64,000 nucleotides of DNA from Zygnema cylindricum. Lineage: Eukaryota; Streptophyta; Zygnematophyceae; Zygnematales; Zygnemataceae. The DNA lies in contig JBBHKE010003490.1 of the NCBI GenBank assembly GCA_037447655.1, positions 162,898 to 226,897 on the forward strand, in the 5' to 3' direction. The position numbers and the translations under genes were made by a program. The notes beneath the pieces were generated by a model that ran no database searches, was not told where the DNA came from, and was given only the letters and a program-made list of their open reading frames with translations. Positions 11,416 to 23,269 of this stretch are shown here, in pieces. The stretch's first letter is position 1, and the number at the start of each line of letters is the position of its first letter.

Positions 11416-14400
11416 ATGGCTAGCTCCTGTGCTCCGCTGACGTTGGCATCTGAATTTATTCCGTATGCCGGGTTTTGTCATCATCTGCGTACCTCTAGCA
11501 GATGTCACGTCACATTTCGTCATCCACAACTGCCAGCGAGGTCGTTTCCTTTGACTTGCAGGTACGGTTTTTGAAATAACAGCAAAAGTTATTGTGCTTT
11601 TTTAGGGTTCAAGGCGGCAGCAAACTTTTTTGGCCAATGAGGCCTTTTGTCTTTGGCTTGCAGACAGGGTTTTCAAATAAAAGGGAGTGTTGCCTTACTT
11701 TTTTAAGGTTTTTTTATGAAGGCAATTTTTTTTGTCCTGTTTTTGTCAAACTATTAATTAAAGATGTCGATTTCTTTATTGTCTTCGCATCAGGTTTTTG
11801 TTCCGCAAGAAGTGTAATGTTCTACTACGCTAAGTGCAGTATCTAACTTTTTTTATTATTTTTCGTCATCTTCTGTGTAAGCTAATTTATAGCGGTTGCT
11901 GTGAATATCTTTTTGATGTACTCTCCATTGTCAGGTATAAATTATTTGTGCCGTCACAGTCTCCCGCTTCATGTTGGTGCTTTTTTTTTTTTCAAAATCA
12001 AGTATAGTTTCTAGATAGGCTACTTCTTGGAAGACTAGTTTAAAAAGAAATATGCTAGTTACAATTTACTTTCTTAACTTGCAGATGATCCTCAGGGGGC
12101 TTATCTCACTAGTGTCTTGTTACGTCATGGATACGAGGTGATGTCATTTGATAAGGGTGGCACTTTATGTCATGGAAATGAACTTATGTAACTTTATGTC
12201 GTGGATATGAAATGACGTCACTTTATGCCATGGATATGAACCTACGTCACTTTATTGGTCAGCTGTCCATCTCTTTGGAGGATGTGTGATATTGAGTGAA
12301 ATAAGTGAATGTTTTCTTTCTCCTCTAGTGGCATTGTAACGTATGCCAACTGTGATAAGGCTCGTGGTGAAAATCATCATGAGTTGAAACGAGAAGTACC
12401 TTGTGTATCGCTAAAATCGTCAGTGTTTATTTTCCGCCTTCGAACTCATTTTTCTCCTTGCACACTTGTTGGGTCATCAATCTGATGCCTCAAAGGAAGG
12501 ATAAGTTTCTTACCTTCCGATGGACAGTCTCCAAATTAAGATCGGACACAAAAGCTGATTTTAAGCGGCAAAAATATATTAATGTCAACGGTGATTCACA
12601 GTGTACACCGTGAATTGCTATTATCATTAAGAATATATTTTTAGTGTTACTAATTCTATTTCGGGTTCGAATGCCATGGACAATTTCGAAACGCAAAAAG
12701 AGTTAGCGTTCAGAAAAATTATAATGCGTATTATCAATGATATTTTGTGTTCAGATGGCAAAAAAACCGGGACTGAATTAGTGTGATTAACTTTAATAGT
12801 GATTCTCGGTGTAGTGTTGTTTTGCAATTCTCCTGAAAACAGTTGGGGTCAAAATGGAACTAAACTGGGTGAAAACCCATAAGACAAAAATGCTTAAGAA
12901 GGGAAAAAGCTTATGAATCAGGAGTAAAGACCATTAAGAAGACCGGGTCTTTTTTGGATTTTCCAGGGCTCAAATTGAACCAAAGTTAGAAGATTCACGC
13001 TGTGTCGAAAAGAATTTCTCGGAGTGCCCGAAAAAATTTTGACAGGCATAGTGATGGGCAGTGTAGTTTTGTTCTGTGGTTTTCTTTAAACTAGTTGGGC
13101 GAGGTTTTTCTGGTTTATTCAGGGCTCAAAGTGAATCAAAGGTAGAAAATTTACACATCTTCAGTCGACGAAATGCTGCAATTTCAGCCGCAGTTCTTAC
13201 CATTGGCATCATCAGCAATGGACAACCAGGTAGTGATCAAACTAGTAGGACATCTTTGTTTATGAAGTGAAGACGATAAAGTCGTGAAATTTATTTCTTA
13301 AAAGAGAGCTGTGATGGTTTTGTGCTGGTGTAATGCACATCGCTATTAGTGTTTAAAACACCAATTGGGTTGCAGCTTGTTTTGATCAAAAGTCATAAAT
13401 CAGTGTATAAACACTATCTAAGGGAGTAGACTAAAACCCGCCACGTCTTTTCGTTAAATTAGTATTATAATTCTAATTCTAAAATGACACTTATAATTCC
13501 TTTACACTAGTAGTGGTGGACGGTGTAGTGAATTATTAGCGTTGACACTTCATTCGAATTAACTACACTAAATCATGTTTGGCAGGTGGTTCATTGTGAG
13601 CCGCTATCAAGTAGTGTTATCAATACTAATATATGTTTTACATCCAAAAACACTCACACAATCTAATAGGGATGGCCAGTGTAATGCCAAAACTACAGTA
13701 GTAGGCATCTTTGTTTCTTATAGCCTTTTGCTATTTTTTACATTTGTGTAAATGATGAAAAACATGAGGATATGTTCACATTGTTTATCGATGTGGTCTA
13801 AACTATTCAATTCAATTTCCTCAAGGAACTCTGGTAAAAAATTCAACTAGATGATGAAAAAAATGAGGATAAGTAAACAATTTTTTAACGGGTGTGGTCT
13901 TAACCACAAAATTCATTTTTTTGAAATGCACCAACCGATTTCCAAGTCTGGCTCCCAAAGCTTTTAGTCCATTACCACTCAACTATTGCTACTAACAACA
14001 TTTTGTGATTTTGGGTCAAAAAAACAGTGATTAACTCCAATAGTGATCAATAGTGTAGTTAATGGAACAGTAAATGGGGCTGCATCCTTTGGGAAGACAG
14101 AGTGTTGGGAAGCTTGAGGAATGTTAGTTGATAAAAAGCAAGTCCATTTACATGCTTTAAATCGCAAATGTTTCGATATGGCCAAATTTTTCTGTTTAAA
14201 TTCAGATTTTGAAGCCAAGTTGGAAAATATTCTTGATGGAGTTTTGGTGGAAAACCTTTTTCTACCTGTCACAACTATGGATTAACTTGTAGGAATGATA
14301 CTGACATTGTTAAAGTTGATGTGAGGATGGTTTTGGCAGCGATTGGAGGCATTCTTTCGGGAGCACCTGGTAAGACTTTCATCCTAGAGTAAGCTAAAAG

Positions 14401-16706
14401 TTTTTTGTGTGGTCTTTTTTTCGCAGCTCGAGCTAGTCATCTCTTGCACTAGTCTTCCTGCTTAGCTTTGCCCCACTTTTTTTGCGTTCGATCTGACAGT
14501 CATTGGGCTTGGATGTTTCATAAAGGTCTAGAGTCGATACCATCAATTTCGGTACCCCAACCGGATTTTCTCAAGAAGATTGCAGGTACATTTATGGCAC
14601 AGAGGCACTACTGTTAAGTAAGATATACACATTGTTAAAAAGATTTACACATTGAGACTGGATGAGGGATTAAGCTTCCAAAATTGTGGACATGAAAGTA
14701 TACCTGGTTTTGTGCGTTCTGGTTCCAAAATTGTGGACATGAAAGAATTCCTGGTTTTGTTGTGAACGCAAAATTTGTGAATGTCTTATCATTTTTATCA
14801 TGGCTATTGTACTGCCTGGTTGCTGCGTTTCAGATTCACAGAAGCAGAAATATGAGCAATTCGATGAAAACGTCAAAACTTCCCCGTTGCTTCAGCAGTT
14901 GCTAAAGAAGTCAGAGGAGAACAGAGAAGTGTATGTGTCGACCAACTTTTACTTAGTGTAGAATAAGCTTTTACTATTTAAAAATAGCTTTTTTTTCTTT
15001 TGTTATTACGATCTTTGTTTGTCTTGGGGTCCTACTCTTCCTTTTGTTATTCCGTTTATGAATATATGTCTGTATGTTGGAGGTGGTTTATCCCATATTA
15101 TATCCAAAAGAACACTAGATGGTTTCGTTTTTTCGCAACAAATTTCTGCTATCTTATATACCAAAAAGTGCACGAACATGCATTCAGTTTGGAGAAAAAT
15201 CACTTCCTTGTTGAGTTTTTCATTTTTCCAGTCTGTAATTGGAGATTTATACTTGATTTTTTCTTCACTTGCAACTTTAAGAGTTGCACTTGCAACTTAC
15301 AACCCGAACCATGTAGCTCCACATTTGGAAAAGGTCGCCCTTCTTTTCAAACTATTAAGACTCACTGTGTGATTGAAGGTTTCTGGTTTATTCAGTGGAA
15401 ATGACCACATGCATTCCACCTCTCTATAATACTTTGTGAAGAAAACTACCTTTTATGTGTTTATGGGTAAACGATGTTCCGTGTTGCTAACAAAGCTAAT
15501 TTATCCAGACTCTTATTGTGTCAGTTTGATTCCAAAAGTTGTAATATGTATCTATAGGAGTGCTATAACTGTCATTACTGTAACTGACAGTAATCATAGT
15601 AGTCACTCAGAAATGTGTACAAATTGTGTATGATTTGTACACTTTTATGTACGATTACCATGATTACTGTCAGTCAAGCCATTAATAGTGTTCGTATAAT
15701 TATCCTATAAGCTATGCATATATCTTTTAGCGTAATTAGCTGAGCCTGACCGTGTGAGGTCCCGACATTTCTCTTGTTTATTTATCAATGACTAACTTTG
15801 TCTACATTCTGGGCCATCAAAAAGAAAAAAAAGGAGGTTTTTACAAGTTATTAGTTGCGGGCTAAATATTTTGAGGATCGTCAATTATGGTTTATAAAGC
15901 CATCAGTTATAAGGTTCAGGTTTTTCAGGCTTAAAAAAAATTATTCTATCTGCATTGAGAATATGCATCTGGTCAGGTTTTCCTTCGATGGGGGAAAAGA
16001 AGGCCGTACTGAAATAGAGTGGAACTGAAATAATGGAAACTGAACCTGGAACTGAATAATGTCTATTTTTGTGTGATGGGAATAGAGCACCAATCAAGAA
16101 AAAGTACTGTGATTTCGGTCATGTTTCCTTCATAGTGACTGTCATAAATGCAGGACGAGAAGAGTGTTCTGAAATATAGTGGAACTGTATGGTTTTTGTG
16201 TGACAGGAATAGAGCGGCAATTCAGAATATGTTCCGTCATTTTGGTCACTTTCTTTGGTAGTGACTTATTAACAAGGAAGAGAAGAGCGTACTGATATAG
16301 AGTGTAACTGGAATAGAGTGGAAATGTCTGTTTTTTTGTGCCAGGAATAGAGCAAGAATTCAAAATATGTACTGTCATTTTGGTCATGTTTCCTACATAA
16401 TGACTGATATAAATGAGCGACGAGAAAAGCGTAGTGAACTAGAGTGGAACTGAAATAACGTAGAACTGAAATAGAGTGGATCCGAAATAGAGTGGAACTG
16501 AAATAAAGTGGATCTGAAACAGAGTGGAACTGAAATAGAGTGGATCTGTTATGTTTCCGTGTTGCAGGAACAAAGCAGCAATTCAGAACAAGTACTGTCA
16601 ACGCGGCGCCGAATGGGGCGTTGGCGATTGTTCGCTGCAAGGACTCACGGCCGAGGACAAAGCCGCCTTCTTTAAGGCTCTACAAGAAGCTCAAGGCGAG
16701 AAGTAA
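11416..16706 (+). CDS. Small nucleus-encoded, probably plastid-targeted protein (158 aa), function unknown
   Basis: Five exons: 11416-11561, 13165-13229, 14340-14369, 14834-14930, 16568-16706. They join in frame through phases 2, 1, 1, 2 to 159 codons with the stop at 16704-16706. The first 50 residues (MASSCAPLTLASEF, then Ser/Arg/His-rich, no acidic residue after E13) look like a chloroplast transit peptide. Next come a hydrophobic stretch AAISAAVLTIGIIS, Gly-rich AIGGILSGAP, a charged helix (QKYEQFDENVKTSPLLQQLL) and a C-terminal NKYCQRGAEWGVGDCS with two cysteines. I do not recognise the family by name; the C-terminal motif looks conserved rather than random. It lies head to head with IleRS. 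Exon 3 is only 30 nt and rests on frame and splice sites; another small exon could be missed. Confidence 0.7.
12399..12603. mobile_element. TA-target MITE (intron 1 of the plastid-protein gene)
   Basis: Left terminus CCTTGTGTATCGCTA, right terminus GGTGATTCACAGTG, with TA on both sides. The interior matches the 10267 copy (TTTTTCTCCTTGCACACTTG-like block). It abuts the next MITE, sharing a TA. Confidence 0.65.
12606..12811. mobile_element. TA-target MITE, second subfamily
   Basis: CACCGTGAATTGCTATTATC at the left, AATAGTGATTCTCGGTG then TA at the right. The interior (TAGTGTTACTAATTCTATTT, GAATGCCATGGACAATTT) defines a subfamily also seen near 3380, 8260 and 34720. Confidence 0.65.
13332..13682. 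mobile_element. Two adjoining degraded TA-target MITE copies
   Basis: ACATCGCTATTAGTG at 13348, GGTGGACGGTGTA at about 13515-13527 and GATGGCCAGTGTA at about 13669-13681 are family termini. The intervening sequence resembles that near 7250-7500. Boundaries are approximate. Confidence 0.5.
15583..15674. other. Double-stem inverted repeat (hairpin)
   Basis: Outer arms of 19 nt (ACTGACAGTAATCATAGTA at 15583-15601; TACCATGATTACTGTCAGT at 15656-15674) pair with one mismatch. Inner arms GTGTACAAAT and ATTTGTACAC (15615-15624, 15633-15642) pair perfectly. It lies in the last intron of the plastid-protein gene. It could be a tiny MITE or a transcribed hairpin. Confidence 0.7.
15960..16606 (+). repeat. 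Array of last-exon acceptor copies, plus 16-nt minisatellite
   Basis: The true acceptor and exon 5 start (16546-16606) read TTGCAG|GAACAAAGCAGC. Intronic copies at about 16061-16188, 16187-16312 and 16323-16455 read CAGGAATAGAGCGGCAATTC or close variants, and a partial copy lies at 15960-16050. In the two best copies the exon-derived part stays open and reads NRAAIQNM or NRARIQNMYC against NKAAIQNKYC in the real exon. Between the last copy and the exon, an AATAGAGTGGAACTGA minisatellite fills 16436-16546. Confidence 0.85.
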
Positions 16707-19612
16707 TTCAAAATTTTAAAGTATGTTCCGGTTTTATATGTTTTGGTTTTTTTTATGGTTTGGTTTTCTTATGGTTTGGTTTTTAATGGCACTTGTTCGT
16801 GAATAAATAATGAGGTTCTGAGGATGTTAGTCCATTAAGGGCAGTATTCTGGTAATTTATCCTGGTCAGTCATATTCCTCTCTCTCTCTCTCATGTATTA
16901 GTCTCTCTCTCTTTCTCTCTCTCGTTCTTTCTCTCTCTCTCTCCACTTTTATGGTCCGTTAGGTGTATCGAGTAATGTGCCACCAATTTTGTTCGCCTTT
17001 CCATGTTTATGAGTGTATTTATTTTTTCATTTTATCTTTTTTTTTTCGGTTCGCCTTTGTAGTCTTATGCTTGTCACTTTCTTCGGTTTTAGTGGCGAGA
17101 AAATCTTAACCAATCAAAAAAATTCAATCGGTGATAATAAGTGATTTGTGTTTTGCTTTTATCCCAAATTCTTTACCTTCGGAAATGTTTCTTTCTATAA
17201 AATTAGTACAAATTTTCAAGTGGTTGGTCCGTTTTGCGTATATTATGAGATGGCCTTTGACTGTTAAGTGCTTCGTCATTTTTTTTTTCCTAAGCATGTC
17301 ATGGGCATATTTTAAAAAGACAAGCATAGTTTAAATGTGCGAAAACATTTGGTAACACTATATGTCGTTGCACTGTTATAAACTTGGAGTATACCCGAAA
17401 AACATTTCCCGACTATATTAAAAAAACGCGATTGTAAACCATCTGGGGTCTAGGGAACAAAAAGGGGCAACAATGCTAGAACTGAAAAAGTACACATATA
17501 GTACATTTTACGTATGGGCGAAGAGTTTTACTATTTCCGATTGTTTTCGCACATTTCAACTTAGGCAAAAAGTGGTGGAACCAATCAGATTGATTCTTGG
17601 TTCTCAATTGCCTTTCATTTTAAAAACGATGTCATTTATCACCTTCTTTTTGCCCTTTTCTTTTTCAGTTCCATGTACGGAGATAGTTTTACAATCGTGG
17701 TTTTTTATAGTAAAGCTTATAGTTCTATAATTGAATGCAAATCGTATTCATTTCACGGTACCGATGGTGATCACGAGTGGATTAATAATAATACGATTTA
17801 ATAAATACGGGCGATGGTAAAGCATTTGATACATGAAAACAAAAAAAAAAAAAAAGGTAAGGTAAAACGGAGTTCAAAATATCACACAATTTTCTTTATA
17901 GGTAAATAGTAGACTTTTTTAAGAGTGCACGATGGTAAACCAACTGAGTACATGGAAACAAAGAGACAAAAATCAGAGGAAACAATGGGATCAAAGGAAA
18001 ATCAAATGCACGCGAAAGGTAAACCTTGTGGAATAAATTAGTACACAAAAATGGCAAATGAACATATGACATGACAAAGAGTGACAATGACAAAGGTTAC
18101 TTCAAAAAAACAATTTTCTGCGCGAATGTTAAAATCTGATCATAAAGGCAGTCGTACTTTTTATTTGTTTGAATACTTTATTTGGCATGTTGGCACACTG
18201 TACTTTTACATACTCATTACCTGTAATTTGGCCTCGGTGGTTTTTGGTGGAAAGTTTCTAATTTACAAAACTTATGCATGCTGTAACTGCGGATGTTATC
18301 GTTATTACTTGGATATTTTACATTTTTTTTAATTTGTCAAAAACAATTGAAATCTTGATCAAGCTCTCTCGAACCTTCTCAAGATCAAATGAGGAAATGG
18401 AGGAGATGTCATTTTTTTGAATTCGCCACAGGGCTATAGATTCGGAAATCAACACTATTTGAAAAAAAAAATGTCTGGAGGGAATACTATGGCTATGTGA
18501 AAATGAAAAATGTCATACAATCAAGCATCAAAAAACAAAGAACACCGTGAACACAAAATGATTTGTCAAATATGTGAATTAAAACTATGAAACAAGCAAA
18601 ACCAATGATCTAAACCTAATATAAACCACATGAGTCAGTCTTGGCGCTAATATCACAAATATCCACAAATCTTCTATTCTTAGTGAGAATCTGTCTCAAT
18701 AAGAAAGTCTTAATGGAAAATCATTTAAACAAATGGAAACAAAAGAAAACAATATCGAAGGCCAAAACGAAACTGAAAAAACGTACACAAATCAAATATA
18801 AAAAACAATGGGGAAGAACACAAAAAGGGCAAACAAAATAAAGACGTGGACAAGAACAACAAGCACCCAACAACATAATTCACCTAGAAAAAATTAAGAG
18901 GACAGTGACTTAATCGAAGAACATTCGTTGGTAAAAGGGGTTTGTTTTACGGGTGAAATAATTCACCGTTACAAAATCCACGAAAAATTATGGCTTAATC
19001 GAACAATAGTTGTCGATAAATAGGGTTTGTTTCGTGGGCCGCGAGCCCAGACAGCCTCATTGGTGCACACCCTAATAATTCAGTTGCAATAAGAGCATTG
19101 TCACTATAGGCAATGGTAGAGGCAACCTTGACCAGTTTTGAAAGAGTGATTTTGAAAGATATATCGGCTCCTCGTTATATGGACGTGCAAATTTCATTCA
19201 TATGTTGTCTAAATACAAAATTTTACCTCCTTCCATGTTTACGAAATTATAATTTGAGAGTACAAGGTTGTTTAACGAACCACAAAGTTTTTTTTTATGT
19301 TATAAAATTTGTGGAGTGGACCACATTGTGATTTGGTAAACATAAAGTGTATCGGTACATATGCGTGGACATTAGTCGTTCTCATGTTGCAAATAAACAA
19401 GATGTCAATACTAAAGGAAGACGAAGTCATCGGGTTTGCTTCGATGACTCAGATAATGGATAAGAACTTAAAACGCATCCTAAGCTTAAATATCACAAGT
19501 ACCACCACCTCCTAGTACATCGCAAGGGAAACTAAGCCCAATTTTTTTTTTTTTTTTTTTTTTTTGCTCCACTTGCATCTAAAGCTCATTTTCCGAGGAT
19601 AAGTGTAGTAGT
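16707..19612. other. Intergenic region, no supported gene
   Basis: A-T rich DNA with a CT microsatellite (16879-16945) just past the plastid-protein stop. A diverged direct repeat of about 45 nt (TTAATCGAAGAACATTCGTT near 18911 and TTAATCGAACAATAGTTG near 18990) is present. Short frames here resemble nothing I recognise. Confidence 0.5.
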
Positions 19613-19620
19613 ATAAAGAC

Positions 19621-20090
19621 TAGTGTTGTGTATCGGCAAGAAATTTATCGCGATAACACCGCTACTGATAGTTATCGGTTATCGAACTGTCAGGAGTCCC
19701 GATATATCGCTCTGAGACCAACAAATTCTTTATCAGAGATAAAAGGGAAAAACATAGTACGCTATATAATAGTACTTTATAATATAATGTATTATATATT
19801 TTCACTATATATAGCGTGGCACGTCACGTGTAACAACATGTTCCGTACTCTCTGTAACGGAATAACAACGTATCAATACAACGGAATAAATTGCACAATT
19901 GTACAATACGTACCACACAATTATCGCCGATAGTTATCGGTACCGTTGTTATCACGATAAAAAAACGATGTTATCGGTTTTATCGGCGATAACACCAATG
20001 TCAATATATCGTGCCAATAGATCGATTATCAACAAGCGGAAATAAGGTACATATCGATTATCGGCAAAACCCTGCCAATACACAACACTA
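19621..20090. mobile_element. hAT-like MITE, TAGTGTTG family
   Basis: 470 bp with inverted ends TAGTGTTGTGTATCGGCA and CCAATACACAACACTA, and a 7-of-8 target duplication (ATAAAGAC at 19613-19620, ATAAAGCC at 20091-20098). The interior is rich in TATCG/CGATA words and palindromic AT runs. It is non-coding. hAT assignment follows from the 8-bp duplication and TIR style. Confidence 0.8.
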
Positions 20091-20098
20091 ATAAAGCC

Positions 20099-21100
20099 CC
20101 AATGTAATCGCATTGTGAACTAAAAAGTCACCAGGTTCTATGGTTAAAAAAAGAGAATACTACCACTGTTTATCGAATCTTCTAACCAACCAGGAAGCCC
20201 AATACTTTGTTTCTACACCATTAATCAATTTACAAGAGTGTGTTTTTATCTCCCTCGATGGTTTTTTTCTCCAGCGGGTTGTTACCTCCAATTGGCTAAA
20301 GGACAAACCAAAGGCATCTAGTTTTTGCCAACTTTGGTTATTGCTCTCAACTACAAAGGTTTTAAATCTTCGATTCCTAAATTGACGGAGATAGTAGAAA
20401 TTATAGAATTTGTCCGTTTTCCAAAATGTTTTCCAAAAATGTCTACCAAGGATTTTTGCCAATTGAAAAGATGATCCTTCCAAAAGTGGAAACACATATT
20501 GAAGACAAAAATTCAAAAGGTCTTAACTGAACCCCAAAACATTTTTTTTTTCTGAACATAAATTATCATTAACTCCACAATCAATTCCAAATCTAATTTT
20601 TAATACAACAAAATCTAGATACCATCTTAACACAAGCATATAGCGGTACACGGTATGCTTAGAAACATGGACAGGTGTCCTAAGTTTGGAAGATGGAATG
20701 AGATGAAGTACAAGTTCAAATTACGGCTGAAGACTGGGATGATTGTCATGTTTTGCAATTGAAAATTTGTCCTATTTTTTGCTGGAACACAATATCTCGA
20801 CGAAAGAATCCGCAAGAAAATATACTATTGTGTATGTCGGTGGGTTTCCTATCGGCGATAATTCCGACAGCCGATATATTGGATATCGTTATCGGTAGGG
20901 TCGCGTAATTCCGTAAATGCCAATACATCGGTTATAGCTGCCAATATATCGGATTAGAATTTGTTGACGTCCGTACGGAATACGTAGCCGCACGGATGAA
21001 GTACGTATTGATAAATATAAATTATCGGTAAGTCAAAAAATTGTACATATCGGTTATTGGTAGGAGGCTACTGATACAAAGCACCAGGAAAACATGTTAA
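20099..21100. other. Unannotated stretch with a degenerate TATCG-type MITE
   Basis: 20150-20520 has an open frame on each strand but no recognisable domain. About 20820-21075 (TTGTGTATGTCGGTGGG .. TACTGATACAAAGC) is a decayed relative of the 19621 element. Confidence 0.4.
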
Positions 21101-21150
21101 AAAAAAAATTGGACCATTTCTCGATTTGTGCGTGTCATCCTTACGCAGGG

Positions 21151-22498
21151 CAGAGGTCGCAAACGGTCAACCGAAACCGTGATCGACCGTTAACCGACCG
21201 CCCGCGCCGGATCCGGAACGGATTCGGTTGCCAAATTTTGGGGGTCGGGCGGTTACGGTCGGTTGATTCACCAGGAAAAAAAAAACGGTCGGTTACGGTC
21301 GGTCAACCAAAAAACAAAAAAAAAGAAAATTTTGTACTGTCCCTATAATCCAACATTCTTGTACTTTGTACTCTTTGGCATCGTGGAAGTACGTGACATC
21401 ATGATTAGCGTCGCAAATCTGACACGGTACTGTAGTAAGCTATTTATTTCGCAAATCAAAGGGAACGCGACAAAGCGTCGCAAATCTGACACGGTAGTAC
21501 ACTATTCATTTCGAAAATCTTAGGGAACGCGACAAAGCGTCGCAAATCTGACACGGTAGTCAATATTCATTTCGCAAATCTTAGGCAACGCGACAAAGCG
21601 TCGCAAATCTGACACAGTAGTACACTATTCATTTCGCAAATCTTGGGGAACGCGACAAAGCGTCGCAAATCTGACACGGTACACCGCGCATTGTTATTAG
21701 TGTCAACGACACTAATTTGGGTTCTTAAAATTTTGATTTATTTCCTCAAATAGGATACATGATTTTAATTTTTCCTTGACGTTAATTAACGTACTGTACA
21801 AAATAGCGTAAAGGACGAATTATTATAATATCTAAATAGTGTGGTGTACGGTCGATTCAGACCGTACATAAATGTACCTTTTCAAGTGAAAATTTTACAA
21901 AAAATGAGTTAAATCAGACGCGCACGCATAGGATCGTGCGCTAAAAAAACGGGATTGTTCTGACACGCAAATTAGTCTTACATGTACGGATATTTAAATT
22001 TCACGACGGCGTACGATTTTTAATAATTTGTACGAATACATATATTAATGTATATAATCGTACAACGAATATTCCATTTTTGTTGTTCCCAAATTAGCAT
22101 AAACGCCGAATTTAGAATACACGTTTTTTTTTTTTTTTAATCTTAATTAGCGTCAATGACGGTATATTTACTTCCACACTATTTAAACTTTGACACTAAT
22201 AACGATGCGCGGTGTAGTAACACTATTCATTTCGCAAATCTTAGGGAACGCGACAAATCGTAATTATTGGCTTATTGCGTTGTACATTGATTAATTTTGT
22301 ACTTTTTTCGGTTACAGGCGGGCACGGTTAGTCGCGAAAAATCAAGATTCAGTTAGTTTTTTTTTTCGTAAACGACGGTCGGTTAACGGTTAACAATTTT
22401 GGAGCGTGACAAAACTCGGTCGGGCGTCGGTTACTCCCATTTTGAAAAAAAAAACGGTCGGTTTCGGGTATGATTTTTTTTGACTTTTGCGACCTCTG
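21151..22498. mobile_element. hAT-like MITE (CAGAGGTCGCAAA family), inserted in U6
   Basis: Ends CAGAGGTCGCAAACGGTC and TTTTGCGACCTCTG. Flanking 8-mers ACGCAGGG (21143-21150) and GCGCAGGG (22499-22506) are a 7-of-8 target duplication. Subterminal GGTCGGTTACGGTCGGT repeats and a tandem internal unit of about 65 nt (GGGAACGCGACAAAGCGTCG) are present. Without its nested insertion it is about 813 bp, like the copy at 51739. It has no transposase. Confidence 0.88.
21682..22214. mobile_element. TA-target MITE nested in the hAT MITE
   Basis: 533 bp with termini CACCGCGCATTGTTATTAGT and ACTAATAACGATGCGCGGTG. TA is duplicated at 21680-21681 and 22215-22216. The paralogous hAT copy at 51739-52546 has the uninterrupted site GACACGGTAGTAACAC, which proves insertion into a TA and its duplication. 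Confidence 0.88.
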
Positions 22499-22509
22499 GC
22501 GCAGGGGCC

Positions 22510-22541
<32 letters not shown>

Positions 22542-22576
22542 ACGGATGTCCCGAAAGACAACAATATTATAAAAAT

Positions 22577-22622
22577 TTATATATACTGTGCGTTTCAAAT
22601 ACGCATAAACACTTATGGGACA
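22577..22622 (-). promoter_or_regulatory. U6 promoter: USE-like and TATA elements
   Basis: Minus strand: GTCCCATAAG (near 22621-22611) resembles the plant upstream sequence element RTCCCACATCG. It is followed after about 25 nt by TATATATAAA, some 20-28 nt before the U6 5' end. That spacing is typical of pol III-transcribed plant U6 genes. Confidence 0.65.
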
Positions 22623-23045
22623 TAAAACTAATGATTACATTAGAGAAGTTTGCCCTAATAGTGAAGGTGAATGTACAGTTTCAATCCTAAACGTACGTAA
22701 ATTTGCCGAAGTATTGTACGAACGGTACGATTTACAGCCAAAACGAGGGTACATCTTCGATAATGTAAGTACGATCACCATACAGACCGAGAAACTGGCT
22801 CAGAACAGCCAGGGAAACGGGACGGTATTAAAATGGCGCCCCGTACGGTACAATAACTTACGTAACTCTATTTTTGTCTGATATAACCCGTTTATATACT
22901 TTTTGTATATACACTAGGCAGATTAAAATGCTTCGTTGCAAACACGTGGTTTCAAAATAAGTAAGTCGTGAACATCCGAAACATGGATCCACGTGGATTG
23001 GCAAGGTGCAATTGTGGAGCGTTACTGTACTGTAGCGTAGCTGTA
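22615..23045. other. Flank between U6 and the next MITE
   Basis: An open frame at 22615-22881 (+) resembles nothing I know. The sequence is full of GTAC palindromes (ACGTACGTAA, GTACGAACGGTACG). I see no gene. Confidence 0.35.
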
Positions 23046-23260
23046 CACCTTGAATCGCTATTAGGGTTATTAACTTTTTCGCCACTCAAAACATCTTTTC
23101 ACCGTACACACTTGTCGGATTCTCAATTTGAGACTGCCAATCGGAAGCTGAAATGTTAAATTTCAATCGCACCCGTCAGATTCACAATCCGACAAGTGTG
23201 TACGGAGAAAATATGTTTTAAGTGGCAAAAAAACCTTGACGCTAATAGCAATTCAAGCTG
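23046..23260. mobile_element. TA-target MITE
   Basis: Left CACCTTGAATCGCTATTAG, right CTAATAGCAATTCAAGCTG, with TA at both flanks. The interior TTTTCACCGTACACACTTG block and its inverted counterpart match the 10267 copy. Confidence 0.75.
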
Positions 23261-23269
23261 TAGCTGTAC

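Larger units (their letters stand above)
21103..22559 (-). pseudogene. U6 spliceosomal snRNA gene split by a hAT MITE
   Basis: On the minus strand, 22559-22499 reads as the U6 5' half: 5' stem, then GATACAGAGAAGATTAGCA and TGGCCCCTGCGC. 21150-21103 reads as the 3' half: AAGGATGACACGCACAAATC, then GAGAAATGGTCCAATTTTTT with a pol III T-run. The 1,348-bp element between them sits in the GCGCAGGG site, which is duplicated. Without the insert and one duplicate the U6 sequence is continuous. The 5' stem (GTCTTTCGGGAC) is two bases shorter than the usual GTCCCTTCGGGGAC. It was probably functional before insertion and is now presumably dead. Confidence 0.9.

Noticed and set aside
12640-12700. GGGTTCGAAT as a possible tRNA T-arm
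   Set aside because: No acceptor stem or anticodon arm around it; it lies inside a MITE.
17473-18332. Two short plus-strand frames
   Set aside because: No motif, no splice partners, AT-rich context.
20160-20516. 118-residue frame on the minus strand
   Set aside because: No recognisable motif; both strands are open and it is flanked by MITE debris.
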